Assembly (NCBI GenBank): GCA_016200135.1
Contig: JACQFI010000019.1
Coordinates: 1-64,000, forward strand
Reading direction: 5' to 3'
Length of the DNA: 64,000 nt
Source of the DNA: Planctomycetota bacterium
GTDB lineage: Bacteria > Planctomycetota > SZUA-567 > H5-PLA8
A model generated the notes under the pieces. The model saw nothing but the letters and a program-made list of their open reading frames with translations. It was not told the origin of the DNA and made no database searches. The position numbers and the translations under genes are program-made. Of the stretch, positions 1 through 9,400 are shown one piece after another. The number at the start of each line of letters is the position of its first letter. The stretch's first letter is position 1.

Positions 1-132
1 AACCGCGCATTCAAAACCGAGTCGGATCTCTGGCGCGCCGTCGAAGACGCCTGGCTCAAACTCACCGCCCAACCCCAAACACTCCAATCCCTCTGTGGCT
101 TCGCCTGGCTCCTCTCTTCGCTTGGAAACTAA
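1..132 (+). CDS. C-terminal fragment, possibly an IS630-type transposase
   Basis: The frame is open from the first base and ends at TAA 130-132, giving the last 43 residues of a protein that starts left of the window. The tail contains ESDLWRAVEDAWLKL and ends QSLCGFAWLLSSLGN. An amphipathic helix followed by a short Trp-containing end resembles the C-terminus of IS630/Tc1-type DDE transposases. That resemblance is from memory and no catalytic residue lies inside the window. It abuts a frameshifted membrane gene on the other strand, as expected for an insertion. It could also be an unrelated protein tail. Confidence 0.4.
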   Translation, partial: NRAFKTESDLWRAVEDAWLKLTAQPQTLQSLCGFAWLLSSLGN

Positions 133-547
133 AAACGGTATAAAGAAGAGGCTAAGCAGGACCAAGGCGAGCCCGCAAAGGCTCCTAAAGAGAAGTCTTC
201 CCGCCTTGGTCCATTCATTTTGCTCCAAACCCGTAGTATGGAGAAGCCAGTCCAGCCTTCCTATCGCCGCGCCAGTGAGCTGCGCCGATCCCACCAAAAT
301 GGCCGCAGAACCGGCCGCCGCTGGACCCCACGAGCTCTGGCCGAGGCAAGCGCGAATGTATTCGGCGACCATCAGATAAGGTGGGCGCCAATCCGCACAG
401 TACGGCCCATATTTCGAGAATGCTGAATTGGAATTTAAGCTCGATCTCTTGCGCTCGGCACTCCTTAAGCATGGCGGCGAGCGCAAAGACCTCAAATGCC
501 AATAGCACGAGCACCCAAATCCAAAGAAAAGTTACCGGTCCCGTCAT
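133..547 (-). pseudogene. Small four-helix membrane protein, frameshifted and probably truncated
   Basis: The start ATG at 547 follows a GGGAGG ribosome site 7 nt upstream. The first 55 residues include a membrane helix (about 5-27) and a second hydrophobic stretch ending GLAP. In the annotated frame the sequence then becomes Arg/Gly-rich and unlike a membrane protein. If one base is removed from the GGG at 383-385, the reading continues as PPYLMVAEYIRACLG and gives two more hydrophobic helices, ending near FFIPFLVSKRRE. The restored protein has about four membrane segments and stays open to the window edge, antisense to the putative transposase tail. I read this as a gene broken by a 1-bp insertion and perhaps truncated by the neighbouring element. 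A sequencing error is the alternative. I do not recognise the family. Confidence 0.5.
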
Positions 548-595
548 GGCAGGCCCTCCCGCAGGCCTTTTTTCGACGCCGTGGTGTATTACGCG

Positions 596-1366
596 TCAGC
601 CAACGATCCTTTCATAGCGGAAGAGTTCCTTCGCCCGCGCGGGCAGGCGCTCGAACGCCTCGCGCGGGATCGAGATAGGCGGGTACTCGGTCTTCAGCCA
701 GTGCCGCGCGTATATCAGCGCGATGTTCGGACGCGGCTCGCTCGAACGGTTCGGCGTGCCGCGATGCCACATTCGCAGATCCCGGAGCAAGACCGAGCCC
801 GCGGACAGCAGCACGCATTCCGAGCGCATCGTCGGCGCAAGCGCTTTCATATCTAGGGTCATGGGCGCCAAATGCGTGCCGCCGGGCCAGATCTCCACCG
901 GTCCGTTGTCCGTGCGAAAATCGACCAGCGGGATGTTCAGCACGAGCCCATATGCGGGTACGACCAGGTCCGTCTCAGGGAAGAGCGCGTGAATATCCGA
1001 ATGCACCGCTTGGTAGTCGCTGCCCGGCATGGGTGTATCCGACGCAAAGTATTGGCACACCACTTTCGGGCCGAGCACCGCATCGATGACACTCAAGACT
1101 ATTGGATGGGCGATCACGCGCAGGTCGATGAAAGGCATCTCGAACGGCAGGTGCATCTGATAGCGGTTTACGCCCCGGTTGGAATCGGTGCGCGCGACAT
1201 GTTCTTGAAAACGGCGCATGAAGACCGTACGCAATTCCGCGATAAATTCCGGCGGCAGCACGCCTTCGAGCACGACATAACCATCGGCCTTGACCCGTTG
1301 TACGGCCAAGCGTATAGAAACCGGCGAGAGCGCCCCGCGCTCGCTTTCCTCTGGCGATACCTTCAT
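596..1366 (-). CDS. Phytanoyl-CoA dioxygenase (PhyH) family protein
   Basis: Non-haem iron(II)/2-oxoglutarate dioxygenase of the PhyH superfamily, 256 residues, cytoplasmic, with no signal peptide. The iron triad is visible as H122-x-D124 (motif VHSDIH) and H201 (MWHRGTPNRS). R212 in PRPNIALIY probably binds the 2-oxoglutarate carboxylate. The N-terminal DGYVVLEGVLPPE is the typical entry of the double-stranded beta-helix fold. PhyH proteins hydroxylate diverse small molecules and the substrate cannot be deduced here. The gene stands alone between a broken membrane gene and a divergent hydrolase. No clear ribosome site precedes the ATG at 1366, so the start is less certain than the family. 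Confidence 0.85.
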   Translation of the reverse strand: MKVSPEESERGALSPVSIRLAVQRVKADGYVVLEGVLPPEFIAELRTVFMRRFQEHVARTDSNRGVNRYQMHLPFEMPFIDLRVIAHPIVLSVIDAVLGPKVVCQYFASDTPMPGSDYQAVHSDIHALFPETDLVVPAYGLVLNIPLVDFRTDNGPVEIWPGGTHLAPMTLDMKALAPTMRSECVLLSAGSVLLRDLRMWHRGTPNRSSEPRPNIALIYARHWLKTEYPPISIPREAFERLPARAKELFRYERIVG

Positions 1367-1536
1367 TTCAAAAAGCTTAGAAACTCGACAGGCGATTGCA
1401 ACAGGCGACTGGGTACGAAGGAATCAAGTTCGATTCAGGAGTTTTACGAACCCTTTCGTCCTCCTCGCGTTACTTCACTTTTGAAGTCCTGTTGGACGGA
1501 TGAAATGCTGATTCTTTAAGGGAGGCACGCCCTGAG

Positions 1537-3108
1537 ATGAATGCTAGAGGCAAGCGGAACTGTTCGATGCGGGTTGTACTCCTGGCTCTTATCCCAGTCT
1601 TCTGTTTGAGCGCAAGACTAGGCGCATCCGAGGACGACCCGCACGAGGAGAGTCGTTCGGCGACCCAAAAACCGGCCCAAGGCGCGCCGCATAAAGCGGG
1701 CGAGATCGTCCTGGAACCTGCTTCGGTCTCCCTGTCCGCCAATGAGAAAGTAGATTACGAAGCCGGCGTCTTGTACGTGCCTGAGAACCGTGCCGATCCG
1801 AAGAGCCGGATCATTGGGGTTGGTTTTGCGCGCTTTAAGGCGCCCAAGCCGACAGGCGCGCCGCCCTGTTTTCATCTTCCCGGAGGCCCGGGCAATTCCT
1901 TCCTGATGATGCTGAAGAATGTGATGCATCATATGGATCGCTACCGCACCGTCGGCGATGTGGTGCTCGTGGACCAGCGCGGTTTCAGCGAGCGCGGCGA
2001 TGTCCTGAAGTACAGCTATAAGACAGCGGATGAGCCGCTCGACCAGCCGGGCAGTCTGGCGCGCAGCTCGGCTGCTTTTGTGGAGATGTCCAAGAATGCC
2101 GTCGCGGACTGTTCGAAGAAAGGCATCGACCTGCGCGGCTATACGGTGAAGGAATGCGTCGAGGATGTGAACGATCTGCGCAAGGCGCTCGGATACGAAA
2201 AGATCACGCTGGTGGGCACCAGTTTCGGCTCGCAGTGGAGCTTCGCCACGATGCGGCTGCATCCGGAGATCGTGGCGCGCGCGCTCCTTTCCGGCGTGGA
2301 GCCGCTTAACTTCGGTTACGACATGCCGTCCCAGGTCTACACGGCCATGCAGCGCTACTTCAAAGAAGCCGAACAGGACAAGACCTTGGCGCCGTACATG
2401 CCTCCCGGCGGGCTCGATGCGGCGGTGAAGGAGATCGCCAGGCGTTTCGATAAGGGTCCGCTGAAGGTGGAGGTCAAGGATTCCAAGAGCGGCCAGACGT
2501 CGACGGTGGTGCTGGGCAAGGAAGACTTCCAGCGCGATCTGCTGCATAAGGCTTCGGATGGTCCGGCCTTTATTCTCTCGCTCTACCATGAGCACTATGC
2601 TGCGTGGGCGTTGGCGGTGGCCGGCAGACGGCGAAGCCGCTCGATGGAGCAGAAACTAGTGGGACCCGCCATCGATACCAGCTTGGGCGTCACGCCGGAA
2701 CGCGAGAAACAGTTGCGGACCGACCCGGCCACGGAGTTCCTGGGCCAATGGAATTGGGACGCCTATATCGCGTCCGCGGAGATCTGGCCTTCGCCCGATG
2801 TGGGCAACGATTTCAGAATTCCAGTCGAGACGTCCGTACCGGTCGTCTTTGCGCAAGGCGACTGGGACACGCAGACGCCCGTCGAGAACACCCTGTCGAT
2901 CTCGAAGAGTTTTTCCAAGAGCCGCGTGCTGATCGCCGAAAGGGGCGGCCACGGGGTGCTGGAGCCAGTCGCCCAGAACTATCCGAAGGAATGGGGCGCG
3001 ATCGTGGAGTTCCTGCGGACGGGCGAACTACCCAACTTGCCCGAACGGGTCAAACTGCCCGCTCCGAAATTCGCTGCGCCGGACTTTCCCGCGCCCGCAG
3101 CCAAATAA
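1537..3108 (+). CDS. Secreted alpha/beta hydrolase, proline-iminopeptidase / tripeptidyl aminopeptidase type
   Basis: A 523-residue exported hydrolase. The basic N-terminus and hydrophobic stretch MRVVLLALIPVFCLSA form a signal peptide. The alpha/beta-hydrolase core shows the oxyanion motif HLPGGPGN (about 113-120), VDQRGFSER, and the nucleophile elbow GTSFG with Ser229. The C-terminal TAP-like part supplies the acid in GDWDTQTP (D444 most likely) and His472 in GGHG. This layout is that of S33 peptidases and tripeptidyl aminopeptidase-like hydrolases, which release N-terminal residues from peptides, but esterase activity cannot be excluded. A GGAGG at 1521-1525 precedes the ATG by 11 nt. It converges with the efflux cluster and seems monocistronic. 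Confidence 0.85.
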   Translation: MNARGKRNCSMRVVLLALIPVFCLSARLGASEDDPHEESRSATQKPAQGAPHKAGEIVLEPASVSLSANEKVDYEAGVLYVPENRADPKSRIIGVGFARFKAPKPTGAPPCFHLPGGPGNSFLMMLKNVMHHMDRYRTVGDVVLVDQRGFSERGDVLKYSYKTADEPLDQPGSLARSSAAFVEMSKNAVADCSKKGIDLRGYTVKECVEDVNDLRKALGYEKITLVGTSFGSQWSFATMRLHPEIVARALLSGVEPLNFGYDMPSQVYTAMQRYFKEAEQDKTLAPYMPPGGLDAAVKEIARRFDKGPLKVEVKDSKSGQTSTVVLGKEDFQRDLLHKASDGPAFILSLYHEHYAAWALAVAGRRRSRSMEQKLVGPAIDTSLGVTPEREKQLRTDPATEFLGQWNWDAYIASAEIWPSPDVGNDFRIPVETSVPVVFAQGDWDTQTPVENTLSISKSFSKSRVLIAERGGHGVLEPVAQNYPKEWGAIVEFLRTGELPNLPERVKLPAPKFAAPDFPAPAAK

Positions 3109-3135
3109 ACAAGGCGGCTTGGCCTTCGAGAGCGG

Positions 3136-4344
3136 CTACTCGTAGCGCAACGCTTCGATTGGGTCCAGATGCGAGGCGCGACAGGCGGGATAGAAACCGA
3201 AGAAGATCCCTACGCCCACGGAGAACGTGAGCGCAAGAATCACGCTGAACGTCTCGACGACTTCCTGAAGCGCCATAACGTCGCCCACGACATGCGCCGC
3301 GCCGACGCCCACGCCCACCCCGATAACCCCGCCTACCGCGCTCATAATCATCGCCTCGATCAGGAACTGCAGCAGGATGTGGCGGTTCTTGGCGCCGATG
3401 GCTTTCCGTACGCCGATCTCGCGGGTGCGCTCCGTCACGGTGACCAGCATGATGTTCATGATCCCGATGCCGCCCACCAGCAGCGAGATCGCGCCGACGC
3501 TGCCTAACAGGATACCGAACGTTTTGGTCGCGCTGGATCGAGCCTCGAGCAATTCCGCCTGGTTCTGAATGCTGAAATCGTCGGGCGTGTCGGCCTGCAG
3601 CCGATGCCGTTTGCGAAGGAGCTGCTTCACCGACTCCTGAACGTCGGCCAGTTTCTCCTCGTCGGCGGCCTGGATGTCGATCTCGCGCAAATAGTCGAGC
3701 CCAAAGAGCTGCTTCATCGCGGTGGTGTAGGGGACGATCACCTGGTCGTCCGGGTTGAAGTAGCCTTGATCTCCTTTCGATTTCATCACCCCGATGACCT
3801 GGAAATTGATGCCCTTAACCTTGATGATTTCTCCTACGGCATCGTCTTCGCCGAACAAGTTTGTGGCGGTAACGGGACCGATTACCGCCACTCGGGCATG
3901 CCGGTCCACCTCGGCCTCCGTAAAGGTTCGGCCCTTGTCGATCTCAAACGTGCGGATGGTGAAATACGTCGTGGAAGATCCCAGCACGTTCGTGCGCGTA
4001 TTGCGGCTCAGGTATTTCACCTGGCTGCTGCCGCTCACGACCGGGGCCACGGCACCGATGCCTTCGGCCTCTTTGAGCATCGCATCCGCGTCGTCAAGCT
4101 TCAGGTTCAATTGCGTCCCGGACATGACGCCGCCGCTGCCGCGCTGGCCGGGGCGAATGACGAGCAGATTCGTGCCCATGGCGGAAAACCGCGCCAACAC
4201 CTGCGCCTGCGCGCCGGATCCGATGGCCATCATGGAGATCACCGCCCCGACGCCGATGATGATGCCCAACATGGCCAGGAACGAACGCAGTTTGTTCGCC
4301 GCCAGGCTCTTGAACGCCACTTTTACGATCGTCCAGAAGAGCAT
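3136..4344 (-). CDS. MacB-type ABC transporter permease (FtsX-like)
   Basis: A 402-residue inner-membrane permease with the MacB architecture: an N-terminal helix (AFKSLAANKLRSFLAMLGIIIGVGAVI), a large periplasmic domain (about 45-270), and three C-terminal helices of the FtsX fold. The motif RTREIGVRKAIGAKN lies between the last helices. The start ATG at 4344 is chosen over an upstream in-frame codon because it lies 5 nt after the ATPase stop, has AAGGGG upstream, and gives a normal MacB start. It pairs with the ATPase and adaptor encoded just upstream in the same operon. MacB-type pumps are mechanotransmitters that extrude lipopeptides, macrolides or lipoproteins. The substrate here is unknown. 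Confidence 0.9.
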   Translation of the reverse strand: MLFWTIVKVAFKSLAANKLRSFLAMLGIIIGVGAVISMMAIGSGAQAQVLARFSAMGTNLLVIRPGQRGSGGVMSGTQLNLKLDDADAMLKEAEGIGAVAPVVSGSSQVKYLSRNTRTNVLGSSTTYFTIRTFEIDKGRTFTEAEVDRHARVAVIGPVTATNLFGEDDAVGEIIKVKGINFQVIGVMKSKGDQGYFNPDDQVIVPYTTAMKQLFGLDYLREIDIQAADEEKLADVQESVKQLLRKRHRLQADTPDDFSIQNQAELLEARSSATKTFGILLGSVGAISLLVGGIGIMNIMLVTVTERTREIGVRKAIGAKNRHILLQFLIEAMIMSAVGGVIGVGVGVGAAHVVGDVMALQEVVETFSVILALTFSVGVGIFFGFYPACRASHLDPIEALRYE

Positions 4345-4349
4345 GGTTG

Positions 4350-5051
4350 CTACCCCTTCTCTTCCGTTACCGGGTTTGCGGCCGCGCCCAGCGGCTCGTT
4401 TACTACGTGTCCGTCGCGGAGGTGAATCTGACGCTTGCACCGCGAGGCCACGCCGGGATCGTGCGTGACGACGATAATGGTATGGCCCTTGGCATTCAGG
4501 TCTTCGAACAGCGCAAGAATCTCCTTGCCCGTCTTGCTATCCAGGTTTCCGGTGGGCTCGTCGGCAAGAATAATCGCGGGATTGGTCACGATCGCGCGGG
4601 CGACGGCCACGCGTTGCCGCTGGCCGCCCGAGAGCTGGTTGGGCTCGTGGTGCATGCGGTCGAACAAGCCCACGGTCTCCAGCGCGGCCTTGGCCTTGGC
4701 GCGCGCCTGGCGGTCGCCTTGATAAAGCAGCGGCAATTCGACGTTCTCAAGCGCCGACATGCGCGGAAGCAGGTTGAACGACTGGAATACGAATCCGATG
4801 CGAATGTTCCGGATTTCCGCGAGCCGGTCGGTCGAGAGTTTCGCCACGTCCTCGCCCGCGAGCTCATAGGAGCCCGAATCGGGGCGGTCGAGGCAACCGA
4901 GGATATTCATCAGCGTGGATTTGCCGCTGCCCGACGAACCCGTAATCGCAACCATCTCGCCGTCGCGAATCTCGATACTGACGTCGTCCAAGGCCCGCAC
5001 GATGACGCCGCCGAGCGTGTATTCCTTGACGAGGGCTTTGGCGAGGATCAT
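4350..5051 (-). CDS. MacB/LolD-type ABC transporter ATP-binding protein
   Basis: A 233-residue ABC ATPase. Visible motifs are Walker A GSSGSGKST (about 38-46), the Q-loop in FVFQSFNLLP, the signature LSGGQRQRVAVARA, Walker B IILADEPTGNLDS and the switch His in VVTHD. NLDSKTG after Walker B is characteristic of the MacB/LolD (3.A.1.125/122) branch. It overlaps the upstream adaptor gene by 4 bp (ATGA at 5048-5051) and sits 5 nt before the permease, so the three are translationally coupled. In MacB itself ATPase and permease are one polypeptide, whereas here they are split. Confidence 0.95.
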   Translation of the reverse strand: MILAKALVKEYTLGGVIVRALDDVSIEIRDGEMVAITGSSGSGKSTLMNILGCLDRPDSGSYELAGEDVAKLSTDRLAEIRNIRIGFVFQSFNLLPRMSALENVELPLLYQGDRQARAKAKAALETVGLFDRMHHEPNQLSGGQRQRVAVARAIVTNPAIILADEPTGNLDSKTGKEILALFEDLNAKGHTIIVVTHDPGVASRCKRQIHLRDGHVVNEPLGAAANPVTEEKG

Positions 5052-6388
5052 CGTCTTCCGCCGCCAAAGCCGAGGCCGCCGGGCGGAGCAGCTTTCTTGC
5101 CCGCATCGCCGCCGCTCCAGCGGCTATCGGCGGCTCCGCGCCGCAGTTGCACCGTATCGCCTTCCTGGAGCCCGCTCACGATCTCCATCCGGTTGCCGTC
5201 GTTAATCCCAGTCTCTACCGTGCGCTCTTCGGTCGAACGATCTTCTTTAACCACGGTCACCGTCCGCTTGCCTTTCTGCCGGCCCACCGCTTCCACCGGA
5301 ACCACTAGCGCATCGTCCTTCTCCGCGGCAATGATCTCGATGTTCGTGGTCATTTCCGGTTTGAGCAGCTTCTTATTTTCGCTGATGATCTCGATCTTGA
5401 CCTCGAACGTCACGACGTTGGACGCGTTGACGCCGCGGGTCGCCACGCGCACGACCTTGCCCGTGAATTTCCTATTGGGAAACGCATCGGCCGTAATCGC
5501 CGTAGCCTGGCCCACGTACACCTTGCCGATATCGCTCTCGTCCACGGAAGCCAGAACGAAAAGAGAGGAGAGATCGGACAGCGTAACCACCGTCGTTCCG
5601 CCTCCCACGTTGCTGACGCCCGAAGAAATGATGGTCCCCACTTCGACGTTCTTCACGGACACGACGCCGTCAATCGGCGCCAGTACCTTCGTATCGGAGA
5701 GCCGCTGCCGCGCATCGTCCAGCCGGCTTTGGTCGCCGGCCATGCCGGCTTCCGCAAGTTTGATGTCCTGCCGCTTGAGCTCCAACGACTGCTCCTCGGC
5801 CTTGAGTTCCTCGACTTTCACCTGGGCGTTGGCAAGCGCCGCGTCGGCGGAGATCATGGACGCTTGGGCCTGGTCGGCGTCTTCCTGCGACCCGAATTTT
5901 TGCGCCGCTAGATCGGTCATCCGGTCGAAGCGCATGTGCGTGTATTTGACCTGCGCTTCGGCGGACATGACGTCGGCCTCGGCCTTCAAGCGGTCGGTCT
6001 TCAGATTGATCTCGGCCAGCTTCAGGTTCTGTTTGGCCTTTTCAAGCGATGCTTTCGAGGCCATGAGCGTGGCGTCCGCCACATTCACCTGGCGCTGCAT
6101 GTCGACCGGATCGAGTTCCAGGATCAACGCGTCTTTGGGCACTTTGTCGCTGATATCGAACGGCAATTTGACGACCTGCCCGCTGGCCTTGCATTTGATA
6201 TCCACGTCCTGCTTGGCCACGATGCGGCCCGTGGTCGCAACCACGAGCGCGATCTTATCCTTGAGCACCTTGGCCGTTTGAATCTGCGGCGCCTCAGCGG
6301 CCGCGGTCTTTTCTCTACGCTGCTTTATGAACCAGAAGCCGCCCCCCGCAATACCTAAGACCGCTATTAAGAGAATAATCTTGTACAC
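5048..6388 (-). CDS. HlyD/MacA-family periplasmic adaptor
   Basis: A 446-residue membrane-fusion protein that would bridge the ABC pump to an outer-membrane channel. It has an N-terminal anchor helix (YKIILLIAVLGIAGGGFWF), a lipoyl-like half motif (ASGQVVKLPFDISDKV), an alpha-helical hairpin/coiled coil (about 95-205, Ala/Lys/Glu-rich), the second lipoyl half (VLAPIDGVVSVKNVEVG), and a beta-barrel/membrane-proximal C-terminus ending in a Gly-rich tail. The start is GTG at 6388, supported by GGAGG 6 nt upstream. It begins 51 bp after the RND pump gene on the same strand and overlaps the ATPase by 4 bp, so it probably belongs to the TetR-led transcript. Confidence 0.9.
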   Translation of the reverse strand: MYKIILLIAVLGIAGGGFWFIKQRREKTAAAEAPQIQTAKVLKDKIALVVATTGRIVAKQDVDIKCKASGQVVKLPFDISDKVPKDALILELDPVDMQRQVNVADATLMASKASLEKAKQNLKLAEINLKTDRLKAEADVMSAEAQVKYTHMRFDRMTDLAAQKFGSQEDADQAQASMISADAALANAQVKVEELKAEEQSLELKRQDIKLAEAGMAGDQSRLDDARQRLSDTKVLAPIDGVVSVKNVEVGTIISSGVSNVGGGTTVVTLSDLSSLFVLASVDESDIGKVYVGQATAITADAFPNRKFTGKVVRVATRGVNASNVVTFEVKIEIISENKKLLKPEMTTNIEIIAAEKDDALVVPVEAVGRQKGKRTVTVVKEDRSTEERTVETGINDGNRMEIVSGLQEGDTVQLRRGAADSRWSGGDAGKKAAPPGGLGFGGGRR

Positions 6389-6439
6389 TCAGCACCTCCG
6401 GCGATTCGTTCATGGATGGGCGTTTCGAGGGGCGTAAGG

Positions 6440-9400
6440 TTATTTCCCTGCTGCCGATGCATCCTGGATTGAGGAGGGCGATACGTGAGCCGGTTCGATA
6501 TGCGCTTCTTTTGAGGGGAAAAGTCCCCGCCAAAGATAGAGCAAGCGCGCGCTCCACTCGTCGGCCAAACTGTAGAAGCAGGGCACGACAAACAGCGTGA
6601 GCAGCGTCGAAACGATCACGCCGCCGATCACGGCCACCGACATCGGGATTCTCAGTTCGCCGCCCGGGCCGAGGGACATCGCGCCGGGCATGGCGCCCGC
6701 GATCGTAGCCATCGAGGTCATCAGGATCGGCCGCAAGCGGGTCGGACAGGCTTCGAGCAGGGCGGACTCGCGGTCCTTTCCCTGCGCGCGGACCTGGTTG
6801 GTGAAATCGACGAGCAAGATCGAGTTCTTCTTCACGATGCCCATCAGCAGAATAATACCGATCATGCTGTACACATTGATCGATTGCCCCATGATATACA
6901 GCCCCAGCAGGGCGCCGGTCAGGCTGAAAGGCAGCGCCGAGAGCACCGTGATGGGATGGAGAAAGCTGTTGAACTGCGACGCCAGCACCATGTACGCGAC
7001 CGCCAGGCCGAGCAACAACGCGAAATTCAAGCTGTCGATCGACTCTTTAAAGGCGAGCGAGTTCCCGCTGAACGTAATGTGATAATCCTTGGGCAATTCC
7101 GCCGCCAGATTCTGCACGATATTCAGCGCCTCGTCCTGCGAATGCCCGGGCGCCGGGTTCCCGTACATGCTGACCGCCCGCTCGCGGTTCAGGCGCGTGA
7201 TCGATTGAAGCGAAGGCTTGACCGCGATATCCACGAGGTCGGACATCTTCACCAGGCTGCCGGCCGTGTTGCGCACATAAAGACCGCCGACATCTTCGGG
7301 GCGCACGCGCTCGGATTTCAGCAGTCGGATGCGCACGTCGTAGCGCCGGCCGTTATCCTTGAACTGCGCAATCTTGGCGCCGCCAATCAAGGCATTGATC
7401 ACGTCGCCCACCGATTGCACGTCCACGTTATGCGAGAGCATCTTGGAGCGGTTGGGGAAGATCTGCACTTCCGGCATGCCGACGCGATAGTCCGTGTCCA
7501 CGTCCACCATGACGTTGCTCGCGCGCATCTGTTCCGCGAAGTTGGTCGCCAGCGCGCCCAATTTGTCCCAGTCGGGCCCGCGGATCGAGAAGTCGATGGC
7601 CGCGCCGCCGCGTTTAGACGAGGCGAAGCCCGATTGCGAGAAGTCCACAAGCACGATGTTCGTGCCCGGAAAGACGTTGAATTCCTTCCGCAGGCTTTGC
7701 ATCGTTTCCTGCTGCGTGATCGGGTGGGGTCCGTTGCGCATGGGCCAGAACCAGGTCATGGGCCACGAAAGTCCTTCCGGCATCGTGGGCTTGAAGATGG
7801 GCCGTTCCTTCGAAGGTTTCATGGTGACGAAGGACAGGCCCTCGTTGGCTTCGCCGCCGAAACCGCCGGAGATGGCAAACGAGCTGTCGATCTCCGGATG
7901 CTTGCGAATGATGTCGTCCAGTCTTTTGACGACATCATCCGTATAGGAAATCGACGATCCGACGGGGCAGACCACGCGCGCCATAAACACGCCCTGGTCC
8001 TGGGGCGGCACCATCTCGGCCGGCAGTTTGGTGAACAGGGTCATCGACGCGCCGAAAATCGCGATGGAGAGCATCAGGACCAGCAGGGCACCCAACGGGA
8101 ATGCTTCCCGGCTGACGACCAAGGACAGCATGCCGATCCCCGAGTACAGCAGAAATAGGCCGACCACGAGCACCAGGGCCAGCAGCATATTGAAGTCCTG
8201 CGTCTGGCCGGACGCGAAGTACCCATAAATTCCGCTCCCGCTGTACCAGGTGAGGAAACCGCCTGCCGCCAGGGCGGCACACGCCGAAGCCGCCCCCACT
8301 ATCTTTCCGACGTACATCGAGCGCAGATGGAGCATGTACCCGAGCATGCGCTTGTAGATCCCTGAGATGAAATTGAAGATAATCTCCATCGCGCGTTCGA
8401 TCAGGTTGCCGCGGTGCGAGACCGTCAGGAATTGCGAGCAGCGCGCGGGCGCGAGCGTGAGCGCTTCCAGCAGCGAGATGGCCACCGCCACCGAGAGCAC
8501 CACGCCGAACTGGAAGAAGAATTTTCCGATCACGCCCTTCATGAACGCGACGGGCAGGAAGATCGCGATAATCGCCAGCGTCGCGGCCAGGGCCGCGAAA
8601 GAAATCTCCTCCGCGCCCTCGCGCGCGGCGGTCACCCGGTCCTTGCGCATCTCCGCGTGGCGGTAAATGTTCTCGAGCACCATTACGGCGTCGTCCACGA
8701 CAATGCCGATGGAGAGCGACAGCGCCAGGAGCGTAAACGTGTTCAGGGTGAAGCCGCAGAAGTACATCAGCGCGAACGTGCCGAAGACCGAGACCGGGAT
8801 CGCCATGATCACGTTGAACGTGGACGACAGGGACCCCAGAAAGACCCAGCAGACCAGCGCGGTTAAAAACACCGAGAGCACGAGCGTGAATTCCGTCTCG
8901 TTGATCGCCTCTTCGATGTAGCGCGTGTTGTCCGCGCGAATGCTGATCTCCATGCCGGCCGGGATGGTCTTGTTGAGTTCCTTCACGCGGTCGCGCACCG
9001 CTTCGGCCAGCGCCACCGAATTCGCGCCGTGCTGCTTGACGATGCCCAGACCCTGCGCGGGAATGCCGTCGATGCGCGCGTAACGCCGTTCGTCTTCGAA
9101 ACCGTCCTGCACCAGGGCCACGTCTTTAAGCAGGATCGGAGCGCCGTTGTGTTCAGCCACCAGAATCTTGCGCATCTGGTCCACATTGAGGGCCTCGCCT
9201 TCCACCCGCACGTTGGCCTCGCGGTCGCGGCTCTCGATGCGCCCGGCGGGAACTTCCACGTGCTGGCGTTGCACGGCGGTGATCACGTCGTCCACCGCGA
9301 GGCCGCGCGCCAGCAGTTTCAGTGGATCGACCCAGATGCGGACATTGCGTTCCAGGTAGCCGCCCATGCGCACGTCGCCGTTGCCTTCCACGGTCAGGAA

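Noticed and set aside
4347..6281. Long open frame on the plus strand, antisense to the ABC ATPase and adaptor genes
   Set aside because: It arises from GC-biased codons of the opposite strand. It is Ser/Thr/Arg-rich without domains, and the minus-strand genes have clear motifs and overlaps.
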